Of a stretch of DNA of 64,000 bases, positions 61,001-64,000 are shown piece by piece. This stretch comes from Closterium sp. NIES-65 (Eukaryota > Streptophyta > Zygnematophyceae > Desmidiales > Closteriaceae), in contig CANXME010000106.1 of NCBI GenBank assembly GCA_948144175.1, positions 3,100,001 to 3,164,000 of the forward strand, written 5' to 3'. The position numbers were made by a program, and so were the translations under genes. Positions within the stretch are counted from its first letter, which is position 1, and each line of letters opens with the position of its first letter. The notes under the pieces are model-generated. The model was given only the letters and a program-made list of their open reading frames with translations. It was not told the DNA's origin and ran no database searches.

Positions 61001-63793
61001 AGGCTCGATTGCGTCTACCTGGGACACACCTTAAGGGGACGGACCCTGAGGGGGGAGGGGGTCTACCGGAGGGGGACCTGGTACAAGGAAGAGCGGCGGC
61101 GGGGGGAGGGACAGAGTGCGGTAGGGGAAGAGGCGGTAGTAGGGGACCGACTCGTCAAAGGTGACGTCCTGGGAGGACAGAACACGGCGAGAGGTGGGGT
61201 GGTAGAACTGCCACCCAGGCGCCTCATGGGGGAACCCCAGGAATACGCAAGGAGCAGCACGAGGGGACAGCTTGTCCGCAGACAAGTCGCGGACAAACGC
61301 CCGAGATCCCCAGACCCGGAACGCCGACGCATCGCCAACCTTCCCCATCCACAGCAAGGCTGGGGATGTCTCCGGCCTGGAGACCCTGGGGTGTAGGTTG
61401 ATCTGATGCGCCGCCTACCTCACCGCAAATGGCCACAGAAAATGGGGAGCAGCCGCATGCATCATAGACGTACGAGCGACGTCCATGACCATGCCAATGC
61501 GGCGCTCAGCAATCCCATTTTGCTGCGGGGAGTCCGGAAGCGTGAAGGTCTGACGGATTCCTTGTGCGCGACAGTAGGCTCGCAGAAGGCCAGAGGAGAA
61601 CTCTCCGCCTCTGTCAGAGTGCAGACGCAGAACTGGAAAGTCCGAGCCAAAGCTCTGCCTGAGCTGGAGACGAGATGCGCCGATCCAGTCGATTAGCACC
61701 TCAGTGACATCACCCTTGCTGCGCAAGGGGAAGACTGCGGTGTAACGCCAGTAGAGGGGTGGCCAAGGCGGTGGTGCCAGAGGAGAGTCTCGTGAGACAG
61801 GAGACGACACGAACAGGGGGCAGACTCAGGACCAGACCTGGACGCTGCAGCAAACGCTTGACCCGACGCAGCGACCCTACCAGACTCAACACCTGGAGGA
61901 GACGTAGTGGTCAGTGTGTACAGGCTCGACCCCGGCTGACGGGTAAACGTAGCCAGGTGTCGGCCTGTGCTAGCCTCTGTGCAGTGCATCACCCGCTGAC
62001 GCGCACGAGTGAACTGGTGTACTCCCCCATCCTGTAGGTCAGCACCACTCACCAGGTTCGTAGAGAACGAGGGGAGGTCGAGACCAGACAAGGTGCCAGA
62101 GGGAGCCGTCGGACACGGGAGGACTGTGGAGAAGTGAGTCAGGACAGGACCCCCAGAGAGGTCAGCGAGAGACACCGCAACCGGCCGACTAAGCGGCGTG
62201 AGTGTGGTGCGGTCCCTAAAGAAGGAGAAAGAAGCCCAAGAGTCAAGGGTGAAGGTGAGGGAGGCCGAAGCCGACGTAGTACCTGAGAGCGCAGACTCAC
62301 CGGTACCTAAGGACGCAGACGCACTAGCACCTAGAGCAGCAGCGTCGCAAGCACCTAGGGCAGCCGCCTCACCAGTACCTAGAGCAGCAGTTCAAATGCC
62401 CGGATCAGGCGGGAAACACCGGTAACAGCCACCCTCATCACTAATAGACACAGCATACATGGCAGAAAGATCGCATCAAAATCAAGATCATAGATGGCAA
62501 CACCCGCCCTAGACAGCTCGCCCCAGCGAGGGATCTCTGTGGCCTCCGGGAACTGGTGACGCCACGCGTCCGTCAGGCGGCCAAAGCAGCGCTGGGTGGG
62601 GTGCGCACCCCCACACTGCTCACCCGCACGGTCGCCGGTGCGCAGGACGTAGGTGCACGGACCAAAACCCCCACCCGGCTGGCGTGCAGTGTACCACTCA
62701 CGGAGCTGCTGAGGGGACAGGGTCTCACGACCGCGCTGCTGCTGCTGGCGCGGACCACCATCGGAGCCACTCCTCTGCGTAGACACGCGACCAGCTCCAC
62801 CGCCACCCCCGCCGCCTCCGGCGCCTCCTCCACCGCCGCCACCTCCGCCACCTCCGCTCCCACCACCACCGCCGCCGCCACCTCCGCCTCCACTGCCGCC
62901 ACCGACACCTCCACCCCCACCACCACTCCCACCGCCACCCCCACTCCCTCCGCCGCCCCCACCTCAACCTCCACCACCCCCGCTCGCCCCTCCAGTGCCC
63001 TTGCCTCCCTTGCCCTTGCCAGAGCGACGTCTCCCGCTAGGGGCAGACGCCGCACCGACCGACTCAAGACCAAGGAGGTCGGCCGCAGCAGCAGAGGCAA
63101 CAGAGGGCAGAAGGCGGGAGGGGGAACACCCCTCAAAGATGGGGGTGCGCGGGTCACCACGAGAGGCCCCTACAGCGACTATGCTCTTCTTGGCCGCTAG
63201 GAGGGACTTCTCGAGGAGGTCAACGGTGAGAGTGGTGGGACAGACTGAGAGGAAGTGGTCCTTGACTACGCGAAGGGAGTCAGGGAGGCGAGTGACTATG
63301 TAGTAGAGAGTGATGTACATGGGGGGGGGGGGTTCTTGGCGCAGAAGTCAGCAGGAAGCGCAGCACGGTAGCGAGTGTCACTAGTGCGGAGGTGCGTAAT
63401 GAGGTCAGCGACTGTGGGAAAGGCAGCAAGGTCAAGGAAGAGGTACGGTAGCATGAGACGGCTTTGTGCAGCAGTGGCAGGGGAGGAGTAGCGCGCAACT
63501 ACAGCGTCATACAAGGTCTGAGCACTCTTGTACTGACTAAAGTGCGTACGCTTGGAGGTAGGGAGGTGGCGACGCACAGCAAGACGTGTAGCAGCGTCGC
63601 GCGTGGCCCACTGGGAGCGAACAGTGGCGTCAGCATCAGCAGCAGGGGCAAGAGAGGCGCCAGAGGTGAGGTCAAAGAGAGAGAGACCGTCTGCCCTATC
63701 GCACTGTAAGAACAGCTGCAGGTCATCTACCTAGACGTCAAAGTCAATGCCTCGACCCTCAGCGTCAAAAGCGAGGACACTAGGGGTAGCCAT
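58031..63793 (-). pseudogene. copia gag-pol of copy 6
   Basis: Gag ATG at 63793; a TAG near 63731 replaces Trp of DVWVDD, and 12 Cs (63321-63332) shift the frame. Gly-rich run with one TGA near 62965. Protease lies at about 62250-62190. The integrase zinc region and the first catalytic Asp are deleted: LLWHHRLGHPS joins directly to TGVTPQSS-type sequence at about 61745. The second Asp (LHSDRGGEF) and the Glu (GIAERRIG) remain. Then a 725-codon frame (61027-58850) has the 15-bp repeat spacer (60970-60650) and a complete RT (FSTAFLQGSLHEEI, YVDDLVFA). A single TAG at 58850 precedes RNase H (58843-58031, TGA stop). RT and RNase H are the best preserved of family 1 here. Confidence 0.85.
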
Positions 63794-64000
63794 GACCACA
63801 GTAGACTAGCAGTGCAACAGTAGGGTGAGGGCAGTGTAGCAAAAAGGAGGCACTGTGCTCACCGGACAGGGCAGCTCGGGCGGCTCGGCAGTAGGGCGGC
63901 TCGGCAGATCGGCGGCTCGGCTACTGGGCGGCTGGGCGGCTCGGCTGCAGTGCGTCTCGGCAGCTGGGCGGCTCAGCTGCAGGGCGGCTTGGCTGCTGGG
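63794..64000 (-). repeat. Leader of copia copy 6 (partial)
   Basis: Upstream of gag on the minus strand: about 70 bp of unique sequence, then GCCGAGCCGCCCGAGC-type repeats to the window edge, as in the other family-1 leaders. Confidence 0.7.

Larger units (their letters stand above)
57690..64000 (-). mobile_element. Ty1/copia element, 3' LTR to gag (family 1, copy 6)
   Basis: Minus strand: the 3' LTR at 57690-57820 is preceded by the PPT GCCTATGGGGGTG (57821-57833). RNase H, RT, spacer, integrase remnant, protease and gag follow up to the ATG at 63793, then GC-rich leader (63794-64000) running off the window. The 5' LTR is outside. Confidence 0.88.

Overview
The window is eukaryotic nuclear DNA, visibly GC-rich, and consists almost wholly of nested transposable elements; no ordinary host gene, rRNA or tRNA was recognised. 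The spliceosomal introns, the Ty1/copia elements primed by a plant-type initiator-Met tRNA, and a Ty3/gypsy element that carries a cytosine-DNA-methyltransferase domain point to the green lineage. A streptophyte alga is my best guess, but species assignment is inference.

Layout. (1) 1-2658: 5' part of a minus-strand copia element (LTR, PBS, GC-rich leader, gag) of the family called 'family 1' here. (2) 2659-8990: a decayed plus-strand family-1 copy. (3) 8991-10386: a family-1 leader split by a chimeric scrap of an unrelated copia element. (4) 10387-12242 and 29580-33860: two halves of what looks like one family-1 copy, separated by about 17.3 kb. That interval holds a CACGTC-rich tandem-repeat block, a four-exon minus-strand gene for a highly charged protein (13132-15716), a 178-bp tandem array, an 11-exon intact Plavaka-like transposase gene (17882-21866), and a minus-strand gypsy element (22148-29578) whose pol encodes a DNA methyltransferase between protease and reverse transcriptase. 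(5) 33861-37666: LTR pieces, palindromic 43-bp repeats, and the 3' half of another copia element. (6) 37667-46562: a family-1 relative interrupted at 41589-43899 by a young 2.3-kb non-autonomous LTR element. (7) 46563-48575: the 5' part of a minus-strand copia element with its LTR. (8) 48808-56252: a complete family-1 copy with two 128-bp LTRs and a perfect 5-bp target duplication. (9) 56258-57689: an AT-rich spacer and an old family-1 LTR with leader. (10) 57690-64000: a minus-strand family-1 copy running off the window.

How the parts relate. Each readable family-1 copy carries a different lesion (integrase core lost, catalytic residues changed, RT motif deleted, gag frameshifted at a C-run), so none looks autonomous alone. 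The two elements most likely to encode working enzymes are the Plavaka-like transposase, which reads as an uninterrupted 886-residue product once 10 canonical GT-AG introns are removed, and the gypsy pol, which reads through 1,668 codons with all catalytic motifs visible. The charged-protein gene and the transposase gene are divergent, flank the 178-bp array, and may be two genes of one large DNA transposon (inference).
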